From: an uncultured Clostridia bacterium
Lineage (GTDB): Bacteria > Bacillota > Clostridia > TANB77 > CAG-508
Length of the DNA: 18,773 bases
Assembly (NCBI GenBank): GCA_934167735.1
Contig: CAKPLV010000003.1
Coordinates: 1 to 18,773 of the forward strand
Reading direction: 5' to 3'
Shown here: one piece after another, positions 1 to 7,261 of the stretch
Layout of the letters: each line of letters opens with the position of its first letter
How positions within the stretch are numbered: position 1 is the stretch's first letter
Translations under genes and position numbers: made by a program
Notes under the pieces: generated by a model
The model's input: only the letters and a program-made list of their open reading frames with translations
Told to the model about the DNA's origin: nothing
Database searches by the model: none

Positions 1-75
1 CCTCTTTAGCTCAGTTGGTAGAGCGCTCGGCTGTTAACCGATAGGTCGTTGGTTCGAGTCCAACAAGAGGAGCCA
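1..75 (+). tRNA. tRNA-Asn (GUU anticodon), 5' end clipped by one base
   Basis: Delivers asparagine. The cloverleaf can be read directly: D arm with GCTC/GAGC stem, anticodon loop CTGTTAA with GTT at 33-35, T arm GTTGG-TTCGAGT-CCAAC, acceptor strand AAGAGGA at 65-71, discriminator G72 and encoded CCA at 73-75. The acceptor stem needs one more 5' base (a T) just before the window, so the gene is truncated by one base here. The outermost anticodon-stem pair (C26 with T42) looks mismatched; the other four pair. An intrinsic terminator follows immediately, so this is the last gene of its transcript. Confidence 0.97.
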
Positions 76-79
76 AATT

Positions 80-105
80 GCTAGGTATAAAACCTAGCTT
101 TTTTT
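80..105 (+). terminator. Intrinsic terminator of the tRNA-Asn transcript
   Basis: A 7-bp stem GCTAGGT/ACCTAGC with a 5-base loop is followed by seven T residues. It ends the tRNA transcript and separates it from the PTS operon. Confidence 0.9.
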
Positions 106-118
106 GTGTCTAAAAATA

Positions 119-145
119 TTACAAATAGATTACAAAAATATTACA
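119..145 (+). repeat. Three 11-bp-phased TTACA units upstream of the PTS promoter
   Basis: TTACA occurs at 119, 130 and 141, exactly 11 bases apart, with A-runs after the first two. The array ends 14 bases before the putative -35 box. The same motif and spacing recur upstream of ftsA. Either curved, UP-element-like DNA or helically phased protein sites would explain it. Confidence 0.55.
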
Positions 146-159
146 TTTTAATAATATGC

Positions 160-188
160 TTGCAAAAAAGATAAAATATGTATATTAT
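160..188 (+). promoter_or_regulatory. Putative sigma-A promoter of the PTS/transketolase operon
   Basis: TTGCAA at 160-165 and TATTAT at 183-188 are separated by 17 bases. This would give a leader of roughly 30 bases carrying the ribosome binding site of the IIA gene. It is the best promoter between the tRNA terminator and the first PTS gene. Confidence 0.55.
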
Positions 189-224
189 ACAAATAGAAAT
201 ATAATAATATTTAAGGAGGATATA

Positions 225-674
225 ATGTTAACAGATATTTTAAAAGAAAAATATATAAAATTAAATGTTGAATGTAAGGATTGGGAAGATGCAATTAGAA
301 CAGCTGGACAAATATTAATAGATAATGGTATTGTAACAAATGAATATGTAGAAGATGCAATTGAAGGAGTTAAAGAATTAGGACCATATGTTGTTATAAC
401 AAAAGGTGTTGCACTTCCACATGCTACAAATAAAAAAGGAGTATTTAAAACAGGAATATCTTTAATGACTTTAAAAAATCCTGTAGAATTTGGAAATAAA
501 GATAATGATCCTGTATATTATGTTTTTATGTTGGCTACAACTGATATGGATTCACATATAAATGCATTAAGTAATTTATCTGAATTGCTTGCTAAACAAG
601 AATTTTATGATATTTTAAAAAATGCAAGTGATGAAAAATCAGTTATAGAATATATTAAAGCCAATGAAAATTAA
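225..674 (+). CDS. PTS sugar transporter subunit IIA (fructose/mannitol-type fold, ascorbate-like system)
   Basis: This cytoplasmic phosphocarrier takes a phosphoryl group from HPr and passes it to the IIB protein. The 149-residue product is one PTS_EIIA type-2 domain. The phosphorylated histidine is His66, in the motif GVALPHA, the family signature. I chose ATG 225 because AAGGAGG lies just upstream at about 213-219. An in-frame ATG at 156 would add 23 atypical residues, lacks a ribosome binding site and lies upstream of the predicted promoter -35 box. The gene is first in an operon with separate IIB and IIC genes and a split transketolase. Similarity is to the UlaC/SgaA group, but the sugar cannot be read from the sequence. 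Confidence 0.9.
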   Translation: MLTDILKEKYIKLNVECKDWEDAIRTAGQILIDNGIVTNEYVEDAIEGVKELGPYVVITKGVALPHATNKKGVFKTGISLMTLKNPVEFGNKDNDPVYYVFMLATTDMDSHINALSNLSELLAKQEFYDILKNASDEKSVIEYIKANEN

Positions 675-702
675 AGGCAAATTAAAGAAAGGAGATGAGT
701 TT

Positions 703-987
703 ATGAAAAAAGGTCTAGTAATGTGTCGTACAGGAATGGGAAGTTCTTTAATGTTGAAAATTAAATTAGACAAGATTATAGAAAAAAATAATTTTCCATT
801 AGAACTTGAACATGATGTATTAAGTGGATTTTTAGGTCACCATCCAGACGTCATCATTACAATGAGCGACTTAGTTGATGAATTTAAAGATTCAGGTTGC
901 TATGTTATTGGAGTTAAAGACATTATGGATGAAGAATACTTAACTAATGAATTAAAGAAATTTTTTGAACAATCAAATGATAAATAA
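703..987 (+). CDS. PTS sugar transporter subunit IIB (ascorbate/SgaB-like)
   Basis: A small cytoplasmic phosphotransfer protein of 94 residues that accepts phosphate from IIA on a cysteine and passes it to the sugar bound by IIC. The P-loop-like motif near the N terminus, MCRTGMGSS with Cys8, is the phosphorylated cysteine of the lactose/cellobiose and UlaB-type IIB fold. ATG 703 is preceded by AAAGGAGA at about 688-695. An earlier in-frame ATG at 664 would overlap the IIA gene and lacks a good ribosome binding site. It sits 28 bases after IIA and 14 before IIC, so translation is probably coordinated within the operon. Confidence 0.9.
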   Translation: MKKGLVMCRTGMGSSLMLKIKLDKIIEKNNFPLELEHDVLSGFLGHHPDVIITMSDLVDEFKDSGCYVIGVKDIMDEEYLTNELKKFFEQSNDK

Positions 988-1001
988 AGGAGGAAAATAA
1001 T

Positions 1002-2276
1002 ATGATGAATGTATTAAATTTCATTGTATATGATATATTTGGCCAAGCTGCATTTTTACTTGGACTAATAGCTCTTGTAGGATTATTATTACAAAAGAAA
1101 AAAGCAAGCCAAGTTATCAGTGGAGTAATAAAAACAATAGTAGGTTATTTATTATTCAACATAGGATCTAGTGCTGCTCAAGGAGCTCTTTCTGGGTTCC
1201 AAGCACTATTTACAGCAGCATTTGGATTAGAAGGTGTTACACCTATTTCAGAAGCTGTAACGGCACAAGCACAAACATTATTCCCAGCTGTAATAGCTTT
1301 AATAATGGTATTAGGATTTGTTGTTAACTTAGTTTTAGCACGTTTCACAAAATTCAAATATGTGTTTTTAACAGGACAACATAACTTATTCCTTTCAGCA
1401 TTAGTTGCAATATTACTAAAAGCTTTAGGTTTAGGAGATATACCAGCAGTATTCATAGGTGCTCTTATAGTTGGATTAGCATCTGTATTATATCCAGCAA
1501 TTGCACAACCATTTATGCGTAAAGTAACAGGTAGTGATGATATTGCTATTGGACATTATTGCTCATTAGCATATGCACTTTCTGGATGGGTTGGAAGCAA
1601 AGTTGGAGATCCAAAACAAAGTACAGAATCATTAAAATTACCAGGATGGTTAAGTATATTTAAAGATTATATTGTTTCAATTACATTATCAGTAGGTGTA
1701 TTCTATTATATTGCTGCAATTGTTGCAGGAAAAGAAGTTGTTGATACAATAGCAGGTGGAACTCACTGGTTAGTATATCCTGCAATAATGGCATTAACAT
1801 TTACAGCAGGATTATATGGAATCATTACAGGTGTTCGTATGTTCTTAGGAGAAATTGTTCCAGCATTTGTTGGAATTTCTGAAAAATTCATACCTAATGC
1901 AAAACCAGCATTAGACTGTCCAGTTGTATTCCCATATGCTCCAACAGCAACAGTTTTAGGATTTATCTCAGCATATGCTGCAGGATTAATTTGTATGGCT
2001 ATAATGGCTGCTATGGGAACAACAGTTATTATCCCAGTTGCAATTCCATACTTCTTTATCGGTGCAACAGCAGGTGTATTCGGTAATGCTACAGGTGGAT
2101 GGAAAGGATGTATTGTTGGTGCATTCTTAGCAGGTATATTAATTGCAGTTGGACCAGCTATTATATATCCAATCATGACAAGTGTTGGATTAAAAGGTAC
2201 AAGTTTCCCAGAAACTGATTTTAACTTAATTGGAATAGTATTTAAATTAATAGGGACTGTAACAGGTAAATTTTAA
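1002..2276 (+). CDS. PTS sugar transporter subunit IIC, UlaA/SgaT (ascorbate) family
   Basis: The integral membrane permease of the system: it binds the sugar outside and moves it inwards as IIB phosphorylates it. The 424-residue product is strongly hydrophobic throughout with about ten membrane segments. It shares the family landmarks of UlaA: LTGQHN, LKLPGWLSIF, the TGVRMFLGEIVPAFVGIS stretch and the PNAKPALDCP segment, and a GVFGNATGGW loop near the end. The ribosome binding site AAAGGAGG lies at about 986-993. Two ATG codons are adjacent (1002 and 1005) and either could start. No UlaG lactonase or UlaD/E/F homologue is nearby, so ascorbate itself is doubtful as the substrate. Confidence 0.88.
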   Translation: MMNVLNFIVYDIFGQAAFLLGLIALVGLLLQKKKASQVISGVIKTIVGYLLFNIGSSAAQGALSGFQALFTAAFGLEGVTPISEAVTAQAQTLFPAVIALIMVLGFVVNLVLARFTKFKYVFLTGQHNLFLSALVAILLKALGLGDIPAVFIGALIVGLASVLYPAIAQPFMRKVTGSDDIAIGHYCSLAYALSGWVGSKVGDPKQSTESLKLPGWLSIFKDYIVSITLSVGVFYYIAAIVAGKEVVDTIAGGTHWLVYPAIMALTFTAGLYGIITGVRMFLGEIVPAFVGISEKFIPNAKPALDCPVVFPYAPTATVLGFISAYAAGLICMAIMAAMGTTVIIPVAIPYFFIGATAGVFGNATGGWKGCIVGAFLAGILIAVGPAIIYPIMTSVGLKGTSFPETDFNLIGIVFKLIGTVTGKF

Positions 2277-2296
2277 TTTATAAGGGAGATATAAAT

Positions 2297-3115
2297 ATGA
2301 TTGATATTAAACAATTAGAAAGATTAGCAAATGAAAATAGAAAAAAAATTGTTCAAATGATTTATGATGCGAAAGCAGGACACCCAGGAGGATCATTATC
2401 TGTTATAGATATGATAACAGCAATATATGAAATGGATGTTGATTTTAACTCTGAAAAACGTAGTAGAGTTGTTCTTTCAAAAGGACATGCTGTACCAGCA
2501 CAATATGCTGAATTATGTTCTAAAGGAATAATTCCAGAAGAGGAACTATCTACATTTAGAACTGTAAATTCTCATTTACAAGGTCATCCACATGCACTTG
2601 ACATACCAGAAGTTGATGCAACAACTGGATTATTAGGTCAAGGATTATCAATAGCTGTTGGAATGGCAATTGTAAAAAAACATAATAATGAAAATAACCA
2701 TGTTTATGCAATACTTGGAGATGGTGAATCTCAAGAAGGACAAATATGGGAATCATTATTACAAGCTGCTCATTATAAACTAGATAATTTGATAGTTATA
2801 ATAGACTATAATAAACTTTCTTCAAGTGGACCAGTTAATGAAGTAATTAATTTAGAACCATTAGCTGATAAACTTAAAGCATTTAATTTTCATACTATAG
2901 AAATTAATGGTAATAATATGGCTGAAGTTGTTAGTGCTTTACAAGAAGCATATACAGTTAAAGGAATGCCAATTGCAATAATTTCTAATACTGTAAAAGG
3001 AAAAGGTGTTTCATTTATGGAAAATAATCCAAAATGGCATAGTGGTGCAATTTCTGATGAAGAATATGCAATAGCAATGAATGATCTAGAAAAAGCAAAG
3101 GAGGAGATTCAATAA
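2297..3115 (+). CDS. Transketolase, N-terminal (thiamine-diphosphate-binding) subunit
   Basis: One half of a two-polypeptide transketolase, which moves two-carbon ketol units between sugar phosphates. The 272 residues cover the N-terminal ThDP domain only. Visible landmarks are AGHPGGSLS (His29), SKGHAVPA, GLLGQGLSIAVG and the ThDP/Mg signature starting GDGE at 141-144 and ending at Asn172. A ribosome binding site (AAGGGAGA) precedes ATG 2297, 20 bases after IIC. Its stop overlaps the start of the C-terminal subunit by one base (TAATG), a sign of translational coupling. Split transketolases are an established form, so this is not a broken gene. Linkage to the PTS suggests the substrate is the imported sugar phosphate or a product of it. 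Confidence 0.92.
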   Translation: MIDIKQLERLANENRKKIVQMIYDAKAGHPGGSLSVIDMITAIYEMDVDFNSEKRSRVVLSKGHAVPAQYAELCSKGIIPEEELSTFRTVNSHLQGHPHALDIPEVDATTGLLGQGLSIAVGMAIVKKHNNENNHVYAILGDGESQEGQIWESLLQAAHYKLDNLIVIIDYNKLSSSGPVNEVINLEPLADKLKAFNFHTIEINGNNMAEVVSALQEAYTVKGMPIAIISNTVKGKGVSFMENNPKWHSGAISDEEYAIAMNDLEKAKEEIQ

Positions 3116-4050
3116 TGGAATATGAAATGATTGAAATGCGTAAAAAAATTGGAGATATCCTTTGTGATTGGGGAAGAAAAGATGAAAGAATATATGTACT
3201 TGATAGTGATTTAGCTAAATCAACAACAAGTGCAAAATTCAGAGATGAATTTCCTGATAGATTTGTTGAAACAGGTATTGCAGAAGCTAGTGCAATGTCA
3301 ATTGCAAGTGGAATTGCATCTGAAAATATGATACCATTCTATGTTAATTTTGCGATGTTTGTTTCAGGAACAGCATGGACTCAATTACGTCAAGCTGCAT
3401 ATGCAAATTTAAATGTAAAATTAATTGCAACACATCCTGGAATGGATGATGGACCAGATGGAGCATCACATCATGCAAATGAAGATATAGCTTTGGTAAG
3501 ATCTTTACCAAATTTAAAAGTTTTAATTCCTTCAAATGTTAAAGAATTAAAACAAGCAATAGAAATTGCAATTAATACAGAAGGTCCTGTATATATAAGA
3601 GTTGCCAGAGATGTTGTACCAGATGTTGAATTACCAGGAGATGTTCAAATTGGAAAATCAGAAATAGTCGAAGATAATGGAAATGATTTTGCATTAATAT
3701 ATGAAGGTACAGCCGCTGGAATTGCATACAAAGGATTTGAAGCACTAAAGCAAAAAGGATATCATGGAAAACTTATAAATATATTTTCAGTTAAACCAAT
3801 TGATGATAAATTTATTAGCGAATTATCAGAACAAGTAAAAGGAATTGTAACAGTTGAAAATCATTCAGTTATTGGAGGATTGGGAGGATGTATTGCAGAA
3901 ATACTTGCTCAAAAATCACAACATGCTAAGTTAGCATATGTTGGAGTTCCAGATGTATTTACTGAATCAGGAAAATCAGCTGATGTAAAAGCTAAATATG
4001 GTTTAAATGTTGAAAATATAATTGAAAAAGTTGAAAGTGTTATGAAATAA
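3115..4050 (+). CDS. Transketolase, C-terminal (pyrimidine-binding) subunit
   Basis: The partner of the preceding subunit, giving the pyrimidine-binding and C-terminal domains. The 311-residue product contains the segment DRFVETGIAEASAM, where Glu57 corresponds to the glutamate that activates the thiamine cofactor, then PFYVNFAMFVSGTAWTQLRQ and the THPGMDDGPDGASHHANED loop, normal for this family. A C-terminal transketolase domain begins near residue 185 and includes TVENHSVIGGLGG. Its ATG overlaps the upstream stop codon, with AAAGGAGGA just before it. A strong terminator closes the operon. The pair resembles general split transketolases and also the AptA/AptB apulose-4-phosphate transketolase subunits; the sequence alone does not distinguish these. 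Confidence 0.92.
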   Translation: MEYEMIEMRKKIGDILCDWGRKDERIYVLDSDLAKSTTSAKFRDEFPDRFVETGIAEASAMSIASGIASENMIPFYVNFAMFVSGTAWTQLRQAAYANLNVKLIATHPGMDDGPDGASHHANEDIALVRSLPNLKVLIPSNVKELKQAIEIAINTEGPVYIRVARDVVPDVELPGDVQIGKSEIVEDNGNDFALIYEGTAAGIAYKGFEALKQKGYHGKLINIFSVKPIDDKFISELSEQVKGIVTVENHSVIGGLGGCIAEILAQKSQHAKLAYVGVPDVFTESGKSADVKAKYGLNVENIIEKVESVMK

Positions 4051-4067
4051 ATATTAAATATAAAAAG

Positions 4068-4098
4068 GAGTATTAACAAGTTGTTAATACTCTTTTTT
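4068..4098 (+). terminator. Intrinsic terminator of the PTS/transketolase operon
   Basis: An 11-bp perfect stem GAGTATTAACA/TGTTAATACTC with a 3-base loop is followed by six T residues. Confidence 0.95.
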
Positions 4099-4118
4099 GT
4101 GATATATGTGCATTTTTA

Positions 4119-4147
4119 TTGACAAAATTTTAAATAAAAGATAGAAT
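4119..4147 (+). promoter_or_regulatory. Sigma-A promoter of the glycosyltransferase cassette
   Basis: A consensus TTGACA (4119-4124) is followed after exactly 17 bases by TAGAAT (4142-4147). It lies just past the upstream terminator and about 35 bases before the start codon. Confidence 0.85.
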
Positions 4148-4181
4148 GTAGGCAGTAAATAAAGAAAAGAGGAATATCAGA

Positions 4182-4874
4182 ATGAAAAAAGTTTTAATTA
4201 TAATCCCAGCATATAATGAGGCATTAAATATTGCAAAAACTGTTGAAGATGTAAAAAACAATACAAAATATGATTATATTATAATTAATGATTGTTCAAA
4301 AGATAACACAAAAGAAGTATGTGAAAAAAATAATTACAATTGTATTTCTCTTCCCATAAATTATGGATTAACAAGTGGAATACAAATAGGTATGAAATAT
4401 GCAAAATTAAATAATTATGATATTGCAATACAATTTGATGGTGATGGACAACATGAAGCAAAATATTTAAAAAATTTAGTTGATAAAATAGAAAAAGAAA
4501 ATTGTGATGTTGCAATAGGTTCTAGATTTGTTACAGAAAAGAAACCAATTTCAATGAGAATGTTAGGAAGTTTCTTAATCTCATTAGCTATAAAAATAAC
4601 TACATTAAAAACAATAAAAGATCCTACATCAGGAATGAGAGCTTATAATAAAAAAGCTATAGATGAATTTGTTAAAAATAGTAGTTTAACACCTGAACCA
4701 GATACATTGGTTTATATGTTAAAAAAGGGAATGAAGATTGAAGAAGTTCAAGTTGAAATGAGAGAAAGAGAATTTGGTGAAAGTTATTTAAAACCTTTAA
4801 AAGCAGCAGAATATATGATAAATATGTTCTTCTCAATTATTTTTATAAGAGCAATAACAAGAAAGAATAAATAG
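4182..4874 (+). CDS. Family 2 glycosyltransferase, dolichol-phosphate-mannose-synthase-like
   Basis: A GT-A fold enzyme of 230 residues predicted to transfer a sugar from a nucleotide donor to a lipid or polysaccharide acceptor at the inner face of the membrane. The N-terminal motif IIIPAYNEA (residues 6-14), the INDCSKDNT nucleotide-binding segment (35-43) and the metal-binding FDGDGQH (85-91) are classic GT2 features, followed by AIGSRF and DPTSGMRAYN as in DPM1/GtrB-like enzymes. There are no clear C-terminal transmembrane helices of the GtrB kind, though residues 205-225 are hydrophobic. The next gene is a DUF2304 membrane protein, a common partner of such enzymes. Donor and acceptor are unknown. 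Confidence 0.88.
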   Translation: MKKVLIIIPAYNEALNIAKTVEDVKNNTKYDYIIINDCSKDNTKEVCEKNNYNCISLPINYGLTSGIQIGMKYAKLNNYDIAIQFDGDGQHEAKYLKNLVDKIEKENCDVAIGSRFVTEKKPISMRMLGSFLISLAIKITTLKTIKDPTSGMRAYNKKAIDEFVKNSSLTPEPDTLVYMLKKGMKIEEVQVEMREREFGESYLKPLKAAEYMINMFFSIIFIRAITRKNK

Positions 4875-4883
4875 GAGGATAAA

Positions 4884-5243
4884 ATGTCAATAACATTAAG
4901 AATAATATTAATAGCATGTTCAATGCTTGCATTTTTACTATGTGTTACAAGAATAAAACAAGCAAAATTAAAAGTAGCAAATTCAGTTATATGGATGGCA
5001 GGAAGTATTATACTTATTTTAATGAGTATATTTTCAGGATGTGTTGAATGGATTTCTAACAAATTAGGATTCATGGCACCAGTTAATTTTGTATTTTTAA
5101 TAATAATGGTATTTTTATTAATACAAACATTTGTAAATAATATATATATATCAAGTTTAAATGAAAAAGTAAAAGAATTAAATCATTATATTGCACTAAA
5201 AGAATATGATGAAAAAAATAAGGGAGGAAAAGATGAAATATAA
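4884..5243 (+). CDS. DUF2304 family membrane protein
   Basis: A 119-residue protein with three hydrophobic segments (about residues 4-22, 33-53 and 66-88) and a charged C-terminal tail with coiled-coil character (SLNEKVKELNHYIALKEYDE). This is the usual DUF2304 layout. The family has no established biochemical activity but is often encoded next to GT2 enzymes in surface-polysaccharide loci, which fits here. The ribosome binding site AGGAGG starts ten bases before ATG 4884. Its 3' end overlaps the next glycosyltransferase by 11 bases, implying translational coupling. I infer a role as membrane anchor or partner of a flanking glycosyltransferase. Confidence 0.82.
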   Translation: MSITLRIILIACSMLAFLLCVTRIKQAKLKVANSVIWMAGSIILILMSIFSGCVEWISNKLGFMAPVNFVFLIIMVFLLIQTFVNNIYISSLNEKVKELNHYIALKEYDEKNKGGKDEI

Positions 5244-6267
5244 AATATCAATTGTAGTTGCAGTCTATAATGCAGAAAAATATCTTCCTAGATGTTTAGA
5301 TGCATTAGTAAATCAAACTCTAAAAGAAATTGAGATTTTATGTGTTGATGATGGTTCAACAGATTCAGCTCCTCAAATAGTTGACCAATATGCAGAAAAA
5401 TATCCTGAAAAAATTAAAGCATTTCATAAAGAAAATGGAGGAGAATTTACAACAAGAAATTATGGTCTTGAAAGAGCAACAGGTGAATATGTTACATTTG
5501 TTGATAATGACGATTGGGTTGAAAAAGATTGGGCAGAAAAATTATATAATGCAGCAAAATCAAATAATGCAGATTTAGCTGTTTGTGGATTTGAAAGAAT
5601 TGATTTAGAGACAAATAAAGTTGTAGCTAAAGATATGACAGGATATGGAACTTGTGTAAAAGAAATTGTTAATAATGATGATTACATGGTATTTATTAAT
5701 CCTGCACCTTGGAATAAAATATATAAAAGAGAAAAAGTTAAAGACTTAAGATTTTTAAATTTCCGTGGTTTTAATGATATGATATTTTTAACAAGTAGTT
5801 TTACAAAAATAGATAAAATTGCATTTATACCAGATGTATTATATCATTACTACCTAAGATATGATTCACAAATACACAATGTAAATGAACAAGATGTAAA
5901 TAATTTTAAAAAATATTTATTAGATTTAAAACAACTTTATATAGATGAAAATAAATATGAAGAAATGAAATATATACTTGATTTAATGGCATTTATACAT
6001 TTAGGAGTTTCTGTTATGTATAGAGCTTCATATGATCCATCAATAGATATAAAGAAAATGACAAAAGAAACAATATTATATTTAAATGAAAATTTTCCAA
6101 CATGGAGAAAAAATCCATTCCTTAAATTTTCATATTCTATAAAAAAAGGTGTTAAACATATTGGATTATGGGGAATTTCTTTATTCTATAAATGGAATAT
6201 GCCAGTGGTATTCATAAATATATATAGATTTGTAGTAGATAAATTAAAAATAGATATAAAATTTTAA
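5233..6267 (+). CDS. Family 2 glycosyltransferase (cell-surface polysaccharide type)
   Basis: A 344-residue GT-A enzyme predicted to build extracellular polysaccharide or wall polymer. SIVVAVYNAEKYL (6-18), CVDDGSTDS (37-45), the ENGG…TRNYGLERATGEY segment (68-86) and the metal-binding VDNDDW (90-95) define the GT2 catalytic domain. The C-terminal 150 residues are an unassigned extension with aromatic and basic patches, common in this subgroup. I chose ATG 5233, which has GGGAGG directly upstream; an in-frame ATG at 5206 lies further inside the preceding gene without such a site. The acceptor cannot be deduced. Confidence 0.87.
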   Translation: MKYKISIVVAVYNAEKYLPRCLDALVNQTLKEIEILCVDDGSTDSAPQIVDQYAEKYPEKIKAFHKENGGEFTTRNYGLERATGEYVTFVDNDDWVEKDWAEKLYNAAKSNNADLAVCGFERIDLETNKVVAKDMTGYGTCVKEIVNNDDYMVFINPAPWNKIYKREKVKDLRFLNFRGFNDMIFLTSSFTKIDKIAFIPDVLYHYYLRYDSQIHNVNEQDVNNFKKYLLDLKQLYIDENKYEEMKYILDLMAFIHLGVSVMYRASYDPSIDIKKMTKETILYLNENFPTWRKNPFLKFSYSIKKGVKHIGLWGISLFYKWNMPVVFINIYRFVVDKLKIDIKF

Positions 6268-6288
6268 AATAAAAAAGGGACTTTTTGC

Positions 6289-6318
6289 GAGGCTACTTTT
6301 TCAGCAGCCTCTTTTTTT
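6289..6318 (+). terminator. Terminator between convergent genes
   Basis: A GAGGCT/AGCCTC stem with an 11-base loop is followed by seven T residues on the + strand, ending the glycosyltransferase cassette. The converging minus-strand gene stops at 6320. On the minus strand the same stem is followed, after a short gap, by a run of T residues opposite 6271-6276, so it may also serve that gene. Confidence 0.8.
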
Positions 6319-6319
6319 A

Positions 6320-7123
6320 TTATTTTTGAAAATCTGTATCACTAAATTTATAATAATATGGTTTGATTTCTGGATGTAAATCTTTCATGTAAACCATAGA
6401 GCCATCTAATTGTTGAATTTTTAAATTAGGATATGTTTTTATCATTGTTTTATTACTGAAGAATTTGTTTATAAGTTTTGACTTTAATTCATCATTTGAT
6501 ATTTCAGTGTAATATTTATCTATAATTTCTTTATTGGCTACATTTAAATTGTTTTCTGAAACCATTCTTACAAGAAATTGTTGAATTGCATAAGCTGATA
6601 TAATACAATCAAAAGCCATAAAAACTGTTAAAAATGATATTATAGTTTTTGTAAGTGTAGGTGAAAATTTTGCTAATACATAATCCAATATTTTTTTTAC
6701 ACGAGGTTGGATAACCCTCATAAGAAATATTGCTAGAATACCCCAAAACATAGAATAATAGAAGCAAATTCTTCCATTTATATTTAATGGCATATTTGAG
6801 TAATCCCACCATTTTACATGTAAAATTAATTCACCAATTAAACTTACTAAATATTCAGTTATAGATCCTATAAAGAAACCACCTACAAATAATGTAAAAC
6901 CATTCTTTTTGAAATATTGAAGAAATAATACCATTATTACTGCCCCAACACCATATATACTACAAAAAGGGCCATATAAGAAACTTTGTCTGCTTTCAAG
7001 AACTCCATATCGTATAAGAGCAAATGAAGTTTCAATTAAGTAACCTGCAATACTATAAATAATAAAGTAAAATAGTATTTCCCATAAATCAAATCCTAAA
7101 ATTTTAATTTTTTTCTTTTCCAT
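6320..7123 (-). CDS. CmpB-type putative ABC transporter permease family membrane protein (PF06541-like)
   Basis: A polytopic membrane protein of 267 residues. It resembles the family annotated 'putative ABC transporter type IV'; no ATPase is encoded beside it, so transport is only a family label. The family-like landmarks are YSIAGYLIETSFAL (23-36), the FLYGPFCSIYGVGA segment (48-61), GSITEYLVS (86-94) and WWDYSNMPLNINGRIC (105-120). About five membrane helices cover residues 13-33, 50-70, 76-97, 119-137 and 160-180. They are followed by a soluble tail of about 85 residues that I do not recognise. The ribosome binding site reads TAGGAGAG on the minus strand. It is the only minus-strand gene in the window. 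Confidence 0.8.
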   Translation of the reverse strand: MEKKKIKILGFDLWEILFYFIIYSIAGYLIETSFALIRYGVLESRQSFLYGPFCSIYGVGAVIMVLFLQYFKKNGFTLFVGGFFIGSITEYLVSLIGELILHVKWWDYSNMPLNINGRICFYYSMFWGILAIFLMRVIQPRVKKILDYVLAKFSPTLTKTIISFLTVFMAFDCIISAYAIQQFLVRMVSENNLNVANKEIIDKYYTEISNDELKSKLINKFFSNKTMIKTYPNLKIQQLDGSMVYMKDLHPEIKPYYYKFSDTDFQK

Positions 7124-7150
7124 AATTTCTCTCCTAATGTTAATAAAATT

Positions 7151-7179
7151 ATTTTACTATAAAATATTCAAAAAATCAA
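7151..7179 (-). promoter_or_regulatory. Putative promoter of the minus-strand CmpB-type gene
   Basis: Read on the minus strand, TTGATT (7179-7174) and TAAAAT (7156-7151) are separated by 17 bases, about 28 bases upstream of the start codon. The rest of this 138-base divergent region gives no convincing promoter for murA. Confidence 0.5.
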
Positions 7180-7261
7180 ATAAAAATACTTTGCTTTTGT
7201 AAAATCACAACTTTTCTTTAAATAACATAAAATATATCAAAAAAGAAAAAGAGGTGAAATA

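Noticed and set aside
76..224. Riboswitch or antiterminator (PRD/RAT type) leader before the PTS operon
   Set aside because: After the tRNA terminator I see a promoter but no second hairpin with a T-run before the IIA gene.
1763..2176. Minus-strand open frame opposite the PTS IIC gene
   Set aside because: Composition mirrors the hydrophobic codons of IIC; no start signal or recognisable domain.
2297..4050. Transketolase seen as a frameshifted single gene
   Set aside because: The break falls exactly between the two domains, the second part has its own start and ribosome binding site, and split transketolases are an established form.
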